DNA of 64,000 bases from Bacteroidales bacterium. Its GTDB lineage: Bacteria > Bacteroidota > Bacteroidia > Bacteroidales > Muribaculaceae. Of this stretch, positions 42,157-51,844 are shown one piece after another; position 1 is the stretch's first letter, and each line of letters opens with the position of its first letter. The stretch is from contig DXXM01000007.1 in assembly GCA_019416285.1 (NCBI GenBank), positions 1-64,000 of the forward strand. Direction: 5' to 3'. The notes below the pieces were generated by a model. The model made no database searches and was not told where the DNA came from. It saw only the letters and a program-made list of their open reading frames with translations. Position numbers and translations under genes: made by a program.

Positions 42157-43806
42157 ATGTTCAAGAAATTCGTATTCTATTTCTTTCTGCTGACGCTCAT
42201 TCTTCCCAACGTTCTGCTCTCCTTCACCGAACCGCTCGGTGTGGCGGGCGCGATAGCCAATGTGCTCCTGCCGGGAGGCATCATATACATGCTCATGAGC
42301 ATTTCGCCACGCCTCGGGCGGACGATATGGCTCATGTTTCCGCTGATATTCTTCGCAGCCTTTCAGATTGTGTTGCTCAGTCTCTACGGCCGCAGTATCA
42401 TCGCCGTCGATATGTTTCTCAACCTCGTCACCACCAATGCCGCCGAGGTCTCGGAACTGCTCGGGAATATGTTTCCGATAATCGGCGTGGTGATTTTGCT
42501 CTATGTGCCTTCGCTCGTTACGGCATGTGTATTCATCCGCCGTAAAGTCCGACTGGGGAAAGGATTTCTGAAAAGAAACCGCTTTGCAGCAGGAACCGTC
42601 AGCATTGCCGGAGCTCTGGCACTCATCACGGCTATATTCACAGAACCCTCCTACGCGGTCAGCAACGACCTCTACCCTCTCAATGTGGGCTATAATATAT
42701 ATCTCGCCTGTGACCGTACGGCACGTACCGCGGACTATCACGAAACTTCTGCCGGTTTCAGCTACGGAGCCGTCGCCACACATCCCGCCGATGAGCGCGA
42801 ACTGTATCTGCTGATTATCGGTGAGACATCGCGCGCCGAAAACTGGCAATTGCTCGGCTACAGCCGCGAAACCAATCCACGCCTCTCGAAGCGCAATGAC
42901 GTGATGGTGTGCAGCCAGGCCTACAGCGAGAGCAACACGACCCACAAAAGCGTCCCCATGCTTCTGAGTCCGGTCGACGCTATGACTTTCGGAGAATATA
43001 TCTATAAGGTAAAAAGCATAATCACCGCGTTCAAGGAAGCTGGATTCGCTACGGCCTTCCTGTCGAACCAAAGATATAACCACTCGTTCATCGACTTTTT
43101 CGCCATGGAGAGCGACACGGTCAGTTTTATAAAGGAAAACGGCAAAATCAATCTGTCGCTCGATGTGAACAGCCGCCCCGACTCTGAACTTCTCCCGATA
43201 CTCGACAGCATAATGGCCGCCGGCAATAAAAAACAGCTTGTAGTGCTGCACACCTACGGCTCACATTTCAACTACCTCGACAGATACGCCGCGGAGGACG
43301 CCCGTTTCACGCCCTGTGACTATGACGAGGCCACCAGGGAGCAGCGCCCGCTGCTGATCAACGCCTACGACAACACTATCGTGGCCACAGACCGCTTCAT
43401 AGCAGACTGTATCAGCCGTCTCGACAGCATAGAAGGGCTGAGAGGAGGCATCCTCTACACGTCGGACCATGGAGAAGATATTTTCGATGACGGCTCAGGC
43501 AATTTCCTCCACGCCTCACCGCGCCCGAGCATACATCAGGTTCACGTCCCGATGCTCGCATGGCTTTCACGCGGCTATTGCGAGAGTTATCCCGCCAAAG
43601 TCTCCCGCATGCGCTCCAATATGCTGAAACTCGTGTCGACATCGCGCTCCTACTCCTCGACCGCTCTCGATATGGCCGGAATAAAAGTGAGCGGCAATGC
43701 CCTTACGGACACCACCGCTTCACTCTGTTCACCGGCCTACGCAGCGCGCAAGCCTCTTTATCTGAGCGACCACAACGAGGCTGTGGCCCTTAAAGATATT
43801 CTCTGA
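42157..43806 (+). CDS. lipid A phosphoethanolamine transferase-like
   Basis: A 549-residue inner-membrane sulfatase-fold transferase of the EptA/PmrC family. Five membrane segments occupy residues 1 to about 160, and the periplasmic catalytic domain follows. The nucleophile is T224 in LIIGETSRAENW; TSDHGEDIFDD and HVPMLAW hold further metal ligands. It adds phosphoethanolamine to lipid A and thereby lowers binding of cationic peptides; the acceptor here is inferred from the family. It starts 19 bp after the Omp85-type gene and is probably cotranscribed. Confidence 0.87.
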   Translation: MFKKFVFYFFLLTLILPNVLLSFTEPLGVAGAIANVLLPGGIIYMLMSISPRLGRTIWLMFPLIFFAAFQIVLLSLYGRSIIAVDMFLNLVTTNAAEVSELLGNMFPIIGVVILLYVPSLVTACVFIRRKVRLGKGFLKRNRFAAGTVSIAGALALITAIFTEPSYAVSNDLYPLNVGYNIYLACDRTARTADYHETSAGFSYGAVATHPADERELYLLIIGETSRAENWQLLGYSRETNPRLSKRNDVMVCSQAYSESNTTHKSVPMLLSPVDAMTFGEYIYKVKSIITAFKEAGFATAFLSNQRYNHSFIDFFAMESDTVSFIKENGKINLSLDVNSRPDSELLPILDSIMAAGNKKQLVVLHTYGSHFNYLDRYAAEDARFTPCDYDEATREQRPLLINAYDNTIVATDRFIADCISRLDSIEGLRGGILYTSDHGEDIFDDGSGNFLHASPRPSIHQVHVPMLAWLSRGYCESYPAKVSRMRSNMLKLVSTSRSYSSTALDMAGIKVSGNALTDTTASLCSPAYAARKPLYLSDHNEAVALKDIL

Positions 43807-43834
43807 AACCGGAGAGTTTTTAAAAAAGATTGCA

Positions 43835-46426
43835 TCAGCCGCAGCGCGAGGAGCCGCAGGAGGTACAGATGAGACAGCCTTCCTGATATACCAATGTTTC
43901 CTGACCGCAGTTTGGACACTTCTGACCGCCGGCCGCCGTGCCTGAAGGGATGTATTTCTTCAGAGCACGCTCCACACCCATTTTCCATGTGTTGATGGAC
44001 TGCGAGTCGAGTTCCAGACCGTTGACGAGCTTGATTACCTGGTCGATGGGCATGCCGTAGCGAAGCACACCGGAGATAAGTTTGGCATAGTTCCAGTATT
44101 CGGGATTGAATTTGTCGGAAAGTCCCTCGATGGTGGTCTTGTAGCCGCGCTTGTTGATGAACTGGAAGTCGTAGCGTTTGTTGCCCTTATCGTCCATGGC
44201 CTTTATGATTTTGCCTTTGGAGACAGATTTCGGGCAGAAGATACCGTCCTCGTCGTCGGCGAGACCGGTGAAAATCTCGTAGGGGCGTCCGTGTTTCAGA
44301 CCAACGAAGGCAATCCATTTCTCCTTGTTATTCTGGAAACGGACCACATCGGCCTCAAGTTCAATGGGGCGCTTGCCGACATGGGCGGTCGGAATATCCT
44401 CCACGGGGAGTTTGGGCTCCTTCACTTCATCTTCCGAAACTTTTGTCACACCCTTCTCGCGGTCCTTCTTCTTGTTTTCGTCCACGGAGATAAGAACACC
44501 CGAGCGACAGCCGTCGCGATAGATGGTGCAGCCCTTGCAGCCTGCCTTCCATGCTTCCATATACAGGCGGTCGACGAGCTCGACGGAGGTGTCCGCAGGA
44601 AGATTGATGGTGACGGAAATAGAGTGGTCTACCCACTTCTGCACGGCACCCTGCATCTTGACCTTCTCAAGCCAGTCGATATCGTTGGCCGTGGCCTTGT
44701 TGTAGGGAGAACGGGCCACGAGTTCGTCAAGTTCCTCCTGAGTGAAATCGCGGCGCTGCTCTATGCCGTTGATTTTCATCCATTCGAGGAATTTGGGATG
44801 ATATACGATATACTCCTCGAAAGCGTCGCCTGATTCATCGACAAAGTCGATATGCACGTCGACATCGTTGGCATTGACCTTCCTGCGGCGCTTGTAGACG
44901 GGCATAAATACCGGTTCGATACCGGATGAAGTGCGTGTCATGAGCGAAGTGGTGCCGGTGGGCGCGATGGTCAGACAGGCGATGTTGCGGCGGCCATGAG
45001 CCTCCATGTCGGCCACGAGAGCGGGGTCAGCCTCGCGGAGACGGGAGATGTAGGAATTGTTGCGTTCACGGGCGGCATCGTAGATTTCAAACGCACCTCT
45101 CTCCTTGGCCATCTGCACAGACGATGCGAAGGCTGCGAGAGCGAGCGCGCGATGTACCTCGACGGACTTATCTGTGGCCTCGGGAGTGCCGTAGCGCAGA
45201 CCGAGCGCTGCAATCATGTCGCCCTCGCCGGTTGTGCCGAGTCCGGTACGACGTCCCTTGAGGGTCTTTGTCTTGATTTTGCGCCATAGATTAAGCTCTG
45301 TCTCCTTTACTTCGGCACATTCGGGATCCGATTGGATTTTCTCAATTATGGCGTCGATTTTCTCCATTTCGAGATCGATGATGTCGTCCATCAGACGCTG
45401 CGCCTTCCCGATATGCTCGCGGAAAAGGTCGAAATCGAAATAAGCCTCCGGAGTGAAGGGATTCTTGACGTAGGAATAGAGGTTGACGGCGAGCAGACGG
45501 CAGCTGTCGTAGGGACAGAGGGGTATCTCACCGCAGGGGTTGGTGGACACGGTCTGGAAGCCGAGGTCGGCGTAGCAGTCGGGCACTGATTCGCGCAGGA
45601 TGGTGTCCCAGAAAAGCACACCGGGCTCGGCCGATTTCCATGCGTTATATACAATCTTGCTCCAGAGTGCCTTGGCGTTGATTTCGCTTTTCACCTCGGG
45701 ATTATCGCTGTCAATCGGGAACTGGCATGTATAAGTCCGGTCGGCCTCGACGCTGCGCATGAACTCATCGTCGATTTTGACCGACACGTTGGCGCCGGTA
45801 ATCTTGCCCTGTTCGAGTTTGGCGTCGATGAAACGCTCTGAGTCGGGGTGCTTGATGGCCACAGTGAGCATCAGCGCACCGCGGCGTCCGTCCTGAGCCA
45901 CCTCACGCGTGGAGTTGGAGTAACGTTCCATGAAAGGAACAAGGCCTGTGGAGGTAAGGGCGGAGTTTTTGACGGGAGTACCTTTGGGTCGGAGGTCGCT
46001 CATGTCGTGGCCCACACCGCCGCGACGCTTCATGAGCTGTACCTGCTCCTCGTCAATCTTGATGATGCTGCCGTAGGAGTCGGGATGACCGTCGAGACCG
46101 ATGACGAAACAGTTGGAGAGCGAACTGGTCTGGAAATTGTTGCCGATTCCGGCCATAGGGCTTCCCTGGGGGACAATGTAGTCGAAACCGTCGAGGAGAG
46201 TGAAAATCTCCTGTTCGCTCATAGGATTAGGATACTTGCGCTCGATGCGTGCCAGCTCGTCGGCAAGACGATGGTGCATGTCGGCGGGAGTAAGCTCGTA
46301 AATGTTGCCTGCAGAGTCCTTGAGCGCATATTTGCTGACCCATACCCTTGCGGCAAGTTCATCTCCGCCGAAGTATCGGACGGAGGCATCGTAGGCTTCC
46401 TCGAATGTGTACTTAGCTCTTTCCAT
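43835..46426 (-). CDS. nrdJ: adenosylcobalamin-dependent ribonucleotide reductase
   Basis: A class II ribonucleotide reductase of 863 residues. It begins with a short N-terminal region and NFQTSSLSNCFVIGL, then RRGGVGHDMSDLRPKGTPVK, the active-site NPCGEIPLCPYDSC, and CLTIAPTGTTSLM. The C terminus is a zinc-ribbon (CPNCGQETL...CLICTSCG) ending in the redox pair in CGSSRCG. It makes deoxyribonucleotides without oxygen and requires vitamin B12. I saw no cobalamin riboswitch in the 220 bp upstream. Confidence 0.93.
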   Translation of the reverse strand: MERAKYTFEEAYDASVRYFGGDELAARVWVSKYALKDSAGNIYELTPADMHHRLADELARIERKYPNPMSEQEIFTLLDGFDYIVPQGSPMAGIGNNFQTSSLSNCFVIGLDGHPDSYGSIIKIDEEQVQLMKRRGGVGHDMSDLRPKGTPVKNSALTSTGLVPFMERYSNSTREVAQDGRRGALMLTVAIKHPDSERFIDAKLEQGKITGANVSVKIDDEFMRSVEADRTYTCQFPIDSDNPEVKSEINAKALWSKIVYNAWKSAEPGVLFWDTILRESVPDCYADLGFQTVSTNPCGEIPLCPYDSCRLLAVNLYSYVKNPFTPEAYFDFDLFREHIGKAQRLMDDIIDLEMEKIDAIIEKIQSDPECAEVKETELNLWRKIKTKTLKGRRTGLGTTGEGDMIAALGLRYGTPEATDKSVEVHRALALAAFASSVQMAKERGAFEIYDAARERNNSYISRLREADPALVADMEAHGRRNIACLTIAPTGTTSLMTRTSSGIEPVFMPVYKRRRKVNANDVDVHIDFVDESGDAFEEYIVYHPKFLEWMKINGIEQRRDFTQEELDELVARSPYNKATANDIDWLEKVKMQGAVQKWVDHSISVTINLPADTSVELVDRLYMEAWKAGCKGCTIYRDGCRSGVLISVDENKKKDREKGVTKVSEDEVKEPKLPVEDIPTAHVGKRPIELEADVVRFQNNKEKWIAFVGLKHGRPYEIFTGLADDEDGIFCPKSVSKGKIIKAMDDKGNKRYDFQFINKRGYKTTIEGLSDKFNPEYWNYAKLISGVLRYGMPIDQVIKLVNGLELDSQSINTWKMGVERALKKYIPSGTAAGGQKCPNCGQETLVYQEGCLICTSCGSSRCG

Positions 46427-46450
46427 TGCTAATAGATAATGTCTACTTTC

Positions 46451-46468
46451 TTAAGAGGCTGTTTAAAA
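46451..46468. repeat. 18-bp sequence shared with 38-55
   Basis: TTAAGAGGCTGTTTAAAA, identical to the reverse complement of 38-55. It lies between nrdJ and its promoter. Confidence 0.45.
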
Positions 46469-46479
46469 GTTTGATGATG

Positions 46480-46510
46480 CAAAGTTGAATAATTATTTCC
46501 TATATTGCAA
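46480..46510 (-). promoter_or_regulatory. near-consensus promoter for nrdJ
   Basis: On the minus strand TTG (46510-46508), 20 bp, CAACTTTG (46487-46480), differing from TAnnTTTG at two positions. The nrdJ start is about 54 bp downstream. Confidence 0.5.
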
Positions 46511-46648
46511 AATTTTCAGGCCGAAGTTATTTACATTCCGGTCAGAAAATCGTAACTTGCGGCTGAATTTCGACCGGACAAATTATCCGGTTTCTGTAAT
46601 TTAATTTCGGATGCGACACATCGCGTCCGACACACAAGTCAAACAATC

Positions 46649-47401
46649 ATGAACACTCCAGATTATTTTGCGACGCGGCGCACAATCCGCAGATATGATG
46701 CAGAACGCCCCGTGAGCATCGAACTCATCGACAAAATGCTTGAGGACGCCGCCCGTGCCGCCAACACAGGCAACATGCAGACCTATTCCGTGATAGTCAC
46801 CACTGACCCCGCCGGAATCGCCCGTCTTGCTCCGGCCCATTTCAATCAGCCTGCAATCACAGGCGCGAAGGCTGTGCTGACGTTCTGCCTCGACTTCAAC
46901 CGCTTCAATCACTGGTGTCATCTCAACAACGCCGACCCCGGCCTCGACAATCTCCAGGGCTTCACTTGGGGAGTGATAGACACCTCGCTGTTCGCCCAGC
47001 AGTTCGTGACAATTGCGGAGATGAACGGTCTAGGCACATGTTATCTCGGCACCACCACCTACAATGCCGGACAGATTGCCGAGGTGCTCGGACTGCCGTC
47101 GGAAGTAGTGCCGGTCATCACCGTGACCATAGGCTATCCCGCGGAATCGCCTGAACTTCAGGAGCGCCTGCCGATTGGCGCCATAGTCCACCACGGACGA
47201 TACAGCCGCCCCACAGACGAGGAACTCCGTGAAATCTATGCAGAAAAAGAGGGGCTCGAAAGCTCGAAACAGTTTGTGAAGGAAAACAAAAAGGAGAATC
47301 TTGCGCAGGTATTTGCTGAAGTGCGCTATCCACGGTCGGCCAACGAACAGTTCTCGCGTGTCTACAAGGAATTTCTTAAAAATCAGGGCATAGCACTCTG
47401 A
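46649..47401 (+). CDS. NADPH-dependent nitroreductase-family flavoprotein
   Basis: A 250-residue FMN enzyme of the nitroreductase family (FRP/NfsA-like). FMN contacts are visible in TRRTIRRYDAERP, ARAANTGNMQTYSVIV and NGLGTCYLGTTTYNAG. VTIGYPAESPELQERLP is typical of the larger NfsA-type members, as is the C-terminal extension. It reduces nitro-compounds or quinones with NADPH, or may reduce free flavin. Directly upstream is a degraded GGATGCGA...TCGCGTCC hairpin related to the repeat at 58538. Confidence 0.9.
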   Translation: MNTPDYFATRRTIRRYDAERPVSIELIDKMLEDAARAANTGNMQTYSVIVTTDPAGIARLAPAHFNQPAITGAKAVLTFCLDFNRFNHWCHLNNADPGLDNLQGFTWGVIDTSLFAQQFVTIAEMNGLGTCYLGTTTYNAGQIAEVLGLPSEVVPVITVTIGYPAESPELQERLPIGAIVHHGRYSRPTDEELREIYAEKEGLESSKQFVKENKKENLAQVFAEVRYPRSANEQFSRVYKEFLKNQGIAL

Positions 47402-47426
47402 CAACAAACCTGACTCTATAATATAC

Positions 47427-47465
47427 GCTGAGGGCGACGGACCGCAACAGTCCGTCGCCCTCAGC
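47427..47465. terminator. terminator-like hairpin between nitroreductase and tolC
   Basis: Arms 47427-47442 and 47450-47465 are a perfect GC-rich 16-bp inverted repeat with a 7-nt loop (GCTGAGGGCGACGGAC). The U-tract is weak, but it lies between convergent genes. Confidence 0.75.
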
Positions 47466-47487
47466 ATTTCCGATAGTCAGACACGCG

Positions 47488-48666
47488 TCATTCATACCGC
47501 TGGAGACGGGCCAACGCGAGATGATAGCGGTAGTGGGCCTCCAGAAAATCTCTGCGTGCTGTCAGAAAATAATTAAGCTCCTGCATGTAGGTCAGGAAAT
47601 TAATCTGACCCGCGTCAAGGGCTTTTTTGAGGAGTTCAAAATTGGAATCATCATCCATCACTCCACGGTATTCACGAAGAAGGTCGCGGAGATCGCAGGC
47701 TGTCTGATATTCGCCCTGAAGTTCGGTGGAAAGCTTTATAAGATTCATTTCGGCCTCCATCTTCTGAGCGTCGAGACGCATGGCGGCAGCTTTGGCCTTG
47801 CGGCGCTGAGTCAGGAATGGAAGGGTGACGGAAACGGAAAAGCCGTTGAAAGTGTCGCCCATCTCCCACTCGTGATTATAGGCCACAGAGAAGCCCGGGA
47901 AAAGAGCGCGCTTCTCGACCTTGACGAGCGACTGCTGCGCTTCGGCGGCGGCACGTGATGCAGCAACTGCGGGGTCTTTCATCATCAGGGTCTCACGGTC
48001 GGGTCGGAGCGACTCCAGATCAACTTTGGGATAACGGTAGCCGAGTTTCTCAGCGAGAGAATCCACCGCTTTGCCGCCGTTGAGAGCCTGCAGTGAGGAA
48101 AGAAGCACGCTCTGCTCGGATTTGAGCGATTTCAGCTCGCGCACGGCGTTGATGTGTTCTATCACCGCCTTGTTGTAGTCGAGGCGTGTCTCGTTGCCTT
48201 CGGCCGACGCCTTTTTGTAATATTCTGACATTTTAGCCAGTGCATCGCAGATTTTCTGCGTGGTGGCGATGCGCTGACGGACATTGATTATGTCAATCAG
48301 CATGGTGCGGATTTCCATGCGGGTATCGAGGACAGTTGATTCCTGAAGATATTGCATGGCGGCAGAAGATTTTTTAATCGCCTCACGGCGCGCGGCATAG
48401 ACACCGGGCCAGTCGAATGACTGGCTGACGGAGAAATTGCGCTTTTGGCCGATACCCTTCGTGCCCCAGAGATTTTCGTAGGAAAGTTCCGGAGCTTCCA
48501 GTGTGTTTTCCGCTTTCAGTTCTTCAAGAGCGGCGGCATTGTCGGCGACTCCGTATCTGAGCGAGAGATTGTTGCTCATGACGGTGTTGAGCACATCGTC
48601 GAAGTCGGAGGCAAAGGTTACGGATGGCAGAAGAGAAAGTAAAAGGATACTGATTTTTCGAATCAT
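47488..48666 (-). CDS. TolC-family outer-membrane efflux protein
   Basis: A 392-residue protein with a signal peptide (1 to about 19, ISILLLSLLPSVTFA) and long helical, coiled-coil-rich segments, the hallmark of TolC/CzcC channel proteins. The segment LEAPELSYENLWGTKGIGQKR and the repeat-like second half fit metal-efflux members. It is the last gene of the efflux operon and provides the outer-membrane exit duct. Confidence 0.9.
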   Translation of the reverse strand: MIRKISILLLSLLPSVTFASDFDDVLNTVMSNNLSLRYGVADNAAALEELKAENTLEAPELSYENLWGTKGIGQKRNFSVSQSFDWPGVYAARREAIKKSSAAMQYLQESTVLDTRMEIRTMLIDIINVRQRIATTQKICDALAKMSEYYKKASAEGNETRLDYNKAVIEHINAVRELKSLKSEQSVLLSSLQALNGGKAVDSLAEKLGYRYPKVDLESLRPDRETLMMKDPAVAASRAAAEAQQSLVKVEKRALFPGFSVAYNHEWEMGDTFNGFSVSVTLPFLTQRRKAKAAAMRLDAQKMEAEMNLIKLSTELQGEYQTACDLRDLLREYRGVMDDDSNFELLKKALDAGQINFLTYMQELNYFLTARRDFLEAHYRYHLALARLQRYE

Positions 48667-48723
48667 ATCGGTTACGTTTATGATGACTATTGTTTAAAAT
48701 TATGCTTGCGTCCGGCGGAGAGT

Positions 48724-51700
48724 TTATGAGCGTGAGAGCTCGCGGCGGTTGATGTAGCGGTAGACGAGGGGGACAATGAAGATATTCAGCACCGTCGATG
48801 TCAGCAGTCCTCCGAGTATCACGATGGCGAGGGGCGACTGGATTTCATTGCCGGGCTTGTCGCCGTTGACAGCGAGAGGTATCAGCGCGAGTGCCGAACT
48901 GAGCGCCGTCATGAGAATCGGGTTGAGACGGTCGGCCGAACCGTGGACGATGCGCTCCATGAGTCCGACGCCCTCGGTTCGGAGCTGGTCGTAGCGCGAC
49001 ATGAGGAGCATGCCGTTGCGGGTGGTGATGCCGAGCAGTGAGATAAAGCCGATGATTGCGGGGATGTTGAGCTCGCCGCCTGTAATCTTGAGCAGCAGCA
49101 CACCACCTATGACGGCGAGAGGCATATTGAGCAATATTACGAGTGACTGCGCCACGCTGTGGTACTGGCTATAGAGAAGGAGGAAGATTACAATCAGGGC
49201 GAGGACAGAGACGAGCGCGAGGGTAGCCGAAGCCTTGGCCTCGTTTTCAAACTGACCGCCATAGGTGATGAAATAGCCTTCGGGCAGAGTGACATTCTCC
49301 TTGACAGCCTTCTGAATATCGTTGACAGTTCCGCGGAGGTCACGGTCGGAGACATTGGCGGAAATCACGATGCGGCGGCTGACGTTCTCGCGGTTGATGG
49401 TATTGGGGCCGGTAGCCGATACAATCTCGGCGACTGCCGTCAGCGGCACCTTACCTTTCGGGGTGTCGATGGTCAGATGGGCTATATCCTCGATTGAATT
49501 GCGGCTCTCGGGAGCCATGCGGAGCGTGAGGTCGTAGGGGAAACCTCCCTCGTAGACCTGCGACACCTTCTCGCCGGCGAGCGCCACGTTGACAAAATCG
49601 GCAAATTCGGCCATAGTCACGCCGTAGTAGGCAAGAAGCTCGCGCTTCGGACGGATGTCGAGCTGCGGACGCTCGACCTGCTGCTCGATGTTGACGTCGA
49701 CAACGCCGGGCACTTCCGAGACATTATGTTTGATTTTGTTGCCGATGCTGTAAAGACGCGAAAGGTCATCGCCGAAGAGCTTGATGGCAATCTGAGCCTC
49801 CGTGCCGGAGAGCATCGCGTCGATACGGTGGGAAATCGGCTGCCCGATTTCGATATTGACACCGGGGAGATGCGAGAGTTTGTGGCGGAGGTCGGCGAGG
49901 AGTTCGCTACGCGTGCGGCCGTGGTCGAGCTTGTAGGGCGCCTCGATTTCAGAGACGTTGACACCAAGCGAATGTTCATCGAGTTCGGCGCGTCCGGTTT
50001 TTCGGGCCGTAACGGATATCTCAGGCATGGAGAGTATGATTTTTTCCGCCTCGCGGCCTATGCGGTCGCTTTCCTCAAGGGAAATGCCAGGGAGGGTGCT
50101 GACATTGATGGTCAGCGAACCTTCGTTGAACGACGGGAGGAAGCCGCGTCCAAGTGTGAAGAATATGCCGAGAGACACGGCGAAAAGTACGCCTGTGCCG
50201 ATAAAGATGCCTTTGGCATGACCGAATGACCAGCGGAGACCACGGGTGTAGGCCTCGCGGAGCCAGCGGGCGAATTTCGGCTCCTTGTCTATGGCTTTCA
50301 TGGCTTTCGGACTGCCGAGGAGATATGAGCAGAGCACCGGAGTGACCGTGAGCGCCACGATGGTTGAAGCGACGAGCGCCACAATAAATGATATGCCGAG
50401 GGGTTTGAGCATCTTGCCTTCCATGCCGTCGAGGAAGAAGAGGGGCAGGAAGCTCGCCATGATGATGAGCGAGGAGTTGAAAATGGGGAGACGCACCTCA
50501 CGCGAGGCATCGTAGACAATCTTAATCACCGATTCGCCGCTCTTATGGCGTTCACGCAGGCGCTTGTAGACATTCTCCACATCCACAATCGCATCATCCA
50601 CCAGCGAGCCGATGGCGATGGCGATACCGCCGAGACTCATGGTGTTGATGGTGAGTCCGAGGAAGTGAAGCACAAGGATTGTGACTATGATGGAGAGCGG
50701 GAGGGCGACGAGCGAAATCAGAGTCGTGCGGAGATTCATCAGGAAGAAGAAAAGCACGACGATTACGAAAATCGCACCTACGAAGAGCGACTCCTGGAGG
50801 TTGCCGATGGAGGTGTTGATGAAATCCGCCTGCCGGAAAATGTCGGTGTTTATACCGACGTCGGTCGGAAGTGTAGCCTTAATCTGCGCCAGACTCTCCT
50901 CGATGCGCTCGGTGAGGTCGACGGTACCCACGGCGGGTTGCTTGGTCACGGTGATGAGCACGGCCGGCTCAGCTTTCAGTGAGGCGGTGCCGAGACGGGG
51001 TTCGGCGGCTCCTACTTTTATCGTGGCGATATCCGAAAGACGCACAGAACCGTTGTCGCCCGCGGCTACAAGCGTCTCGCCGAGGCTCCCGATATCGTCG
51101 GTCGAAATGGCGCCCTTGATGAGATATTCATTGCCATGCTCATAGAGCACACCACCCGAGGCGTTGGAATTCATACGCGCTACGGCGTCGCGAGCGGTCT
51201 GCAGGCTGACACCATAGCGCTGCATGGCGGCGGGATGGAGCAGTATCTGATACTCTTTCGCGTCGCCGCCGATAACTGAGACCGAAGCGACGCCTGAGAG
51301 CGAGAGCAGACGTGGGCGAATCTGACGGTCGGCGATGGTGCGCAGTTCCTCCTGCGAGGTCACGGAATCGGAGGTGAGGCCGATAATCATAATCTCACCG
51401 AGTATGGATGACTGTGGCCCGAGAGTCGGTTTGCCGACACCCGGAGGCAGGTCCCCTTCAATTTCCGAAAGCTTTTCGGACACTATCTGACGCGCGAGAT
51501 ACACGTCGGTTCCCCAGTCAAATTCCACCCACACGGATGAAAGACCGGTAGCCGAGGCGGAGCGCACGCGGCGGACACCCGTAGCGCCGTTGACGGCAGT
51601 CTCCACGGGATATGTTATCACTTTTTCAATCTCTTCGGGAGCCATGCCCGGAGCCTCGGTCATCACCACCACGGTGGGAGCGTTGAGGTCAGGGAAAATA

Positions 51701-51810
51701 TCGACTTCCGTGCGCAGGAGCACAATCATTCCATAAATCAGCAGAATGACCGACATCACTATGACAGCTATCCTATTGTCAAGCGATGCTTTGATTATGC
51801 GGTTCAACAT
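48724..51810 (-). CDS. CusA/CzcA-family heavy-metal RND transporter
   Basis: An inner-membrane proton-driven pump of 1028 residues with the RND plan: TM1, a large periplasmic domain, TM2-6, TM7, a second periplasmic domain and TM8-12. It opens with MLNRIIKASLDNRIAVIVM. The heavy-metal subfamily marker is GSLVDDAIVDVENVYKRLRE (charged residues of proton relay), and GITTRNGMLLMSRY follows near the C terminus. CzcA (Co/Zn/Cd) versus CusA (Cu/Ag) specificity cannot be decided by eye. Confidence 0.94.
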   Translation of the reverse strand: MLNRIIKASLDNRIAVIVMSVILLIYGMIVLLRTEVDIFPDLNAPTVVVMTEAPGMAPEEIEKVITYPVETAVNGATGVRRVRSASATGLSSVWVEFDWGTDVYLARQIVSEKLSEIEGDLPPGVGKPTLGPQSSILGEIMIIGLTSDSVTSQEELRTIADRQIRPRLLSLSGVASVSVIGGDAKEYQILLHPAAMQRYGVSLQTARDAVARMNSNASGGVLYEHGNEYLIKGAISTDDIGSLGETLVAAGDNGSVRLSDIATIKVGAAEPRLGTASLKAEPAVLITVTKQPAVGTVDLTERIEESLAQIKATLPTDVGINTDIFRQADFINTSIGNLQESLFVGAIFVIVVLFFFLMNLRTTLISLVALPLSIIVTILVLHFLGLTINTMSLGGIAIAIGSLVDDAIVDVENVYKRLRERHKSGESVIKIVYDASREVRLPIFNSSLIIMASFLPLFFLDGMEGKMLKPLGISFIVALVASTIVALTVTPVLCSYLLGSPKAMKAIDKEPKFARWLREAYTRGLRWSFGHAKGIFIGTGVLFAVSLGIFFTLGRGFLPSFNEGSLTINVSTLPGISLEESDRIGREAEKIILSMPEISVTARKTGRAELDEHSLGVNVSEIEAPYKLDHGRTRSELLADLRHKLSHLPGVNIEIGQPISHRIDAMLSGTEAQIAIKLFGDDLSRLYSIGNKIKHNVSEVPGVVDVNIEQQVERPQLDIRPKRELLAYYGVTMAEFADFVNVALAGEKVSQVYEGGFPYDLTLRMAPESRNSIEDIAHLTIDTPKGKVPLTAVAEIVSATGPNTINRENVSRRIVISANVSDRDLRGTVNDIQKAVKENVTLPEGYFITYGGQFENEAKASATLALVSVLALIVIFLLLYSQYHSVAQSLVILLNMPLAVIGGVLLLKITGGELNIPAIIGFISLLGITTRNGMLLMSRYDQLRTEGVGLMERIVHGSADRLNPILMTALSSALALIPLAVNGDKPGNEIQSPLAIVILGGLLTSTVLNIFIVPLVYRYINRRELSRS

Positions 51811-51844
51811 CTTGCAATCCTAATATCTATGAGGTTTTATGGAA

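Noticed and set aside
46427..46648. Cobalamin riboswitch before the B12-dependent reductase
   Set aside because: I looked for the B12-box and its conserved helices and saw none; only a promoter-like element and the 18-bp repeat are present.
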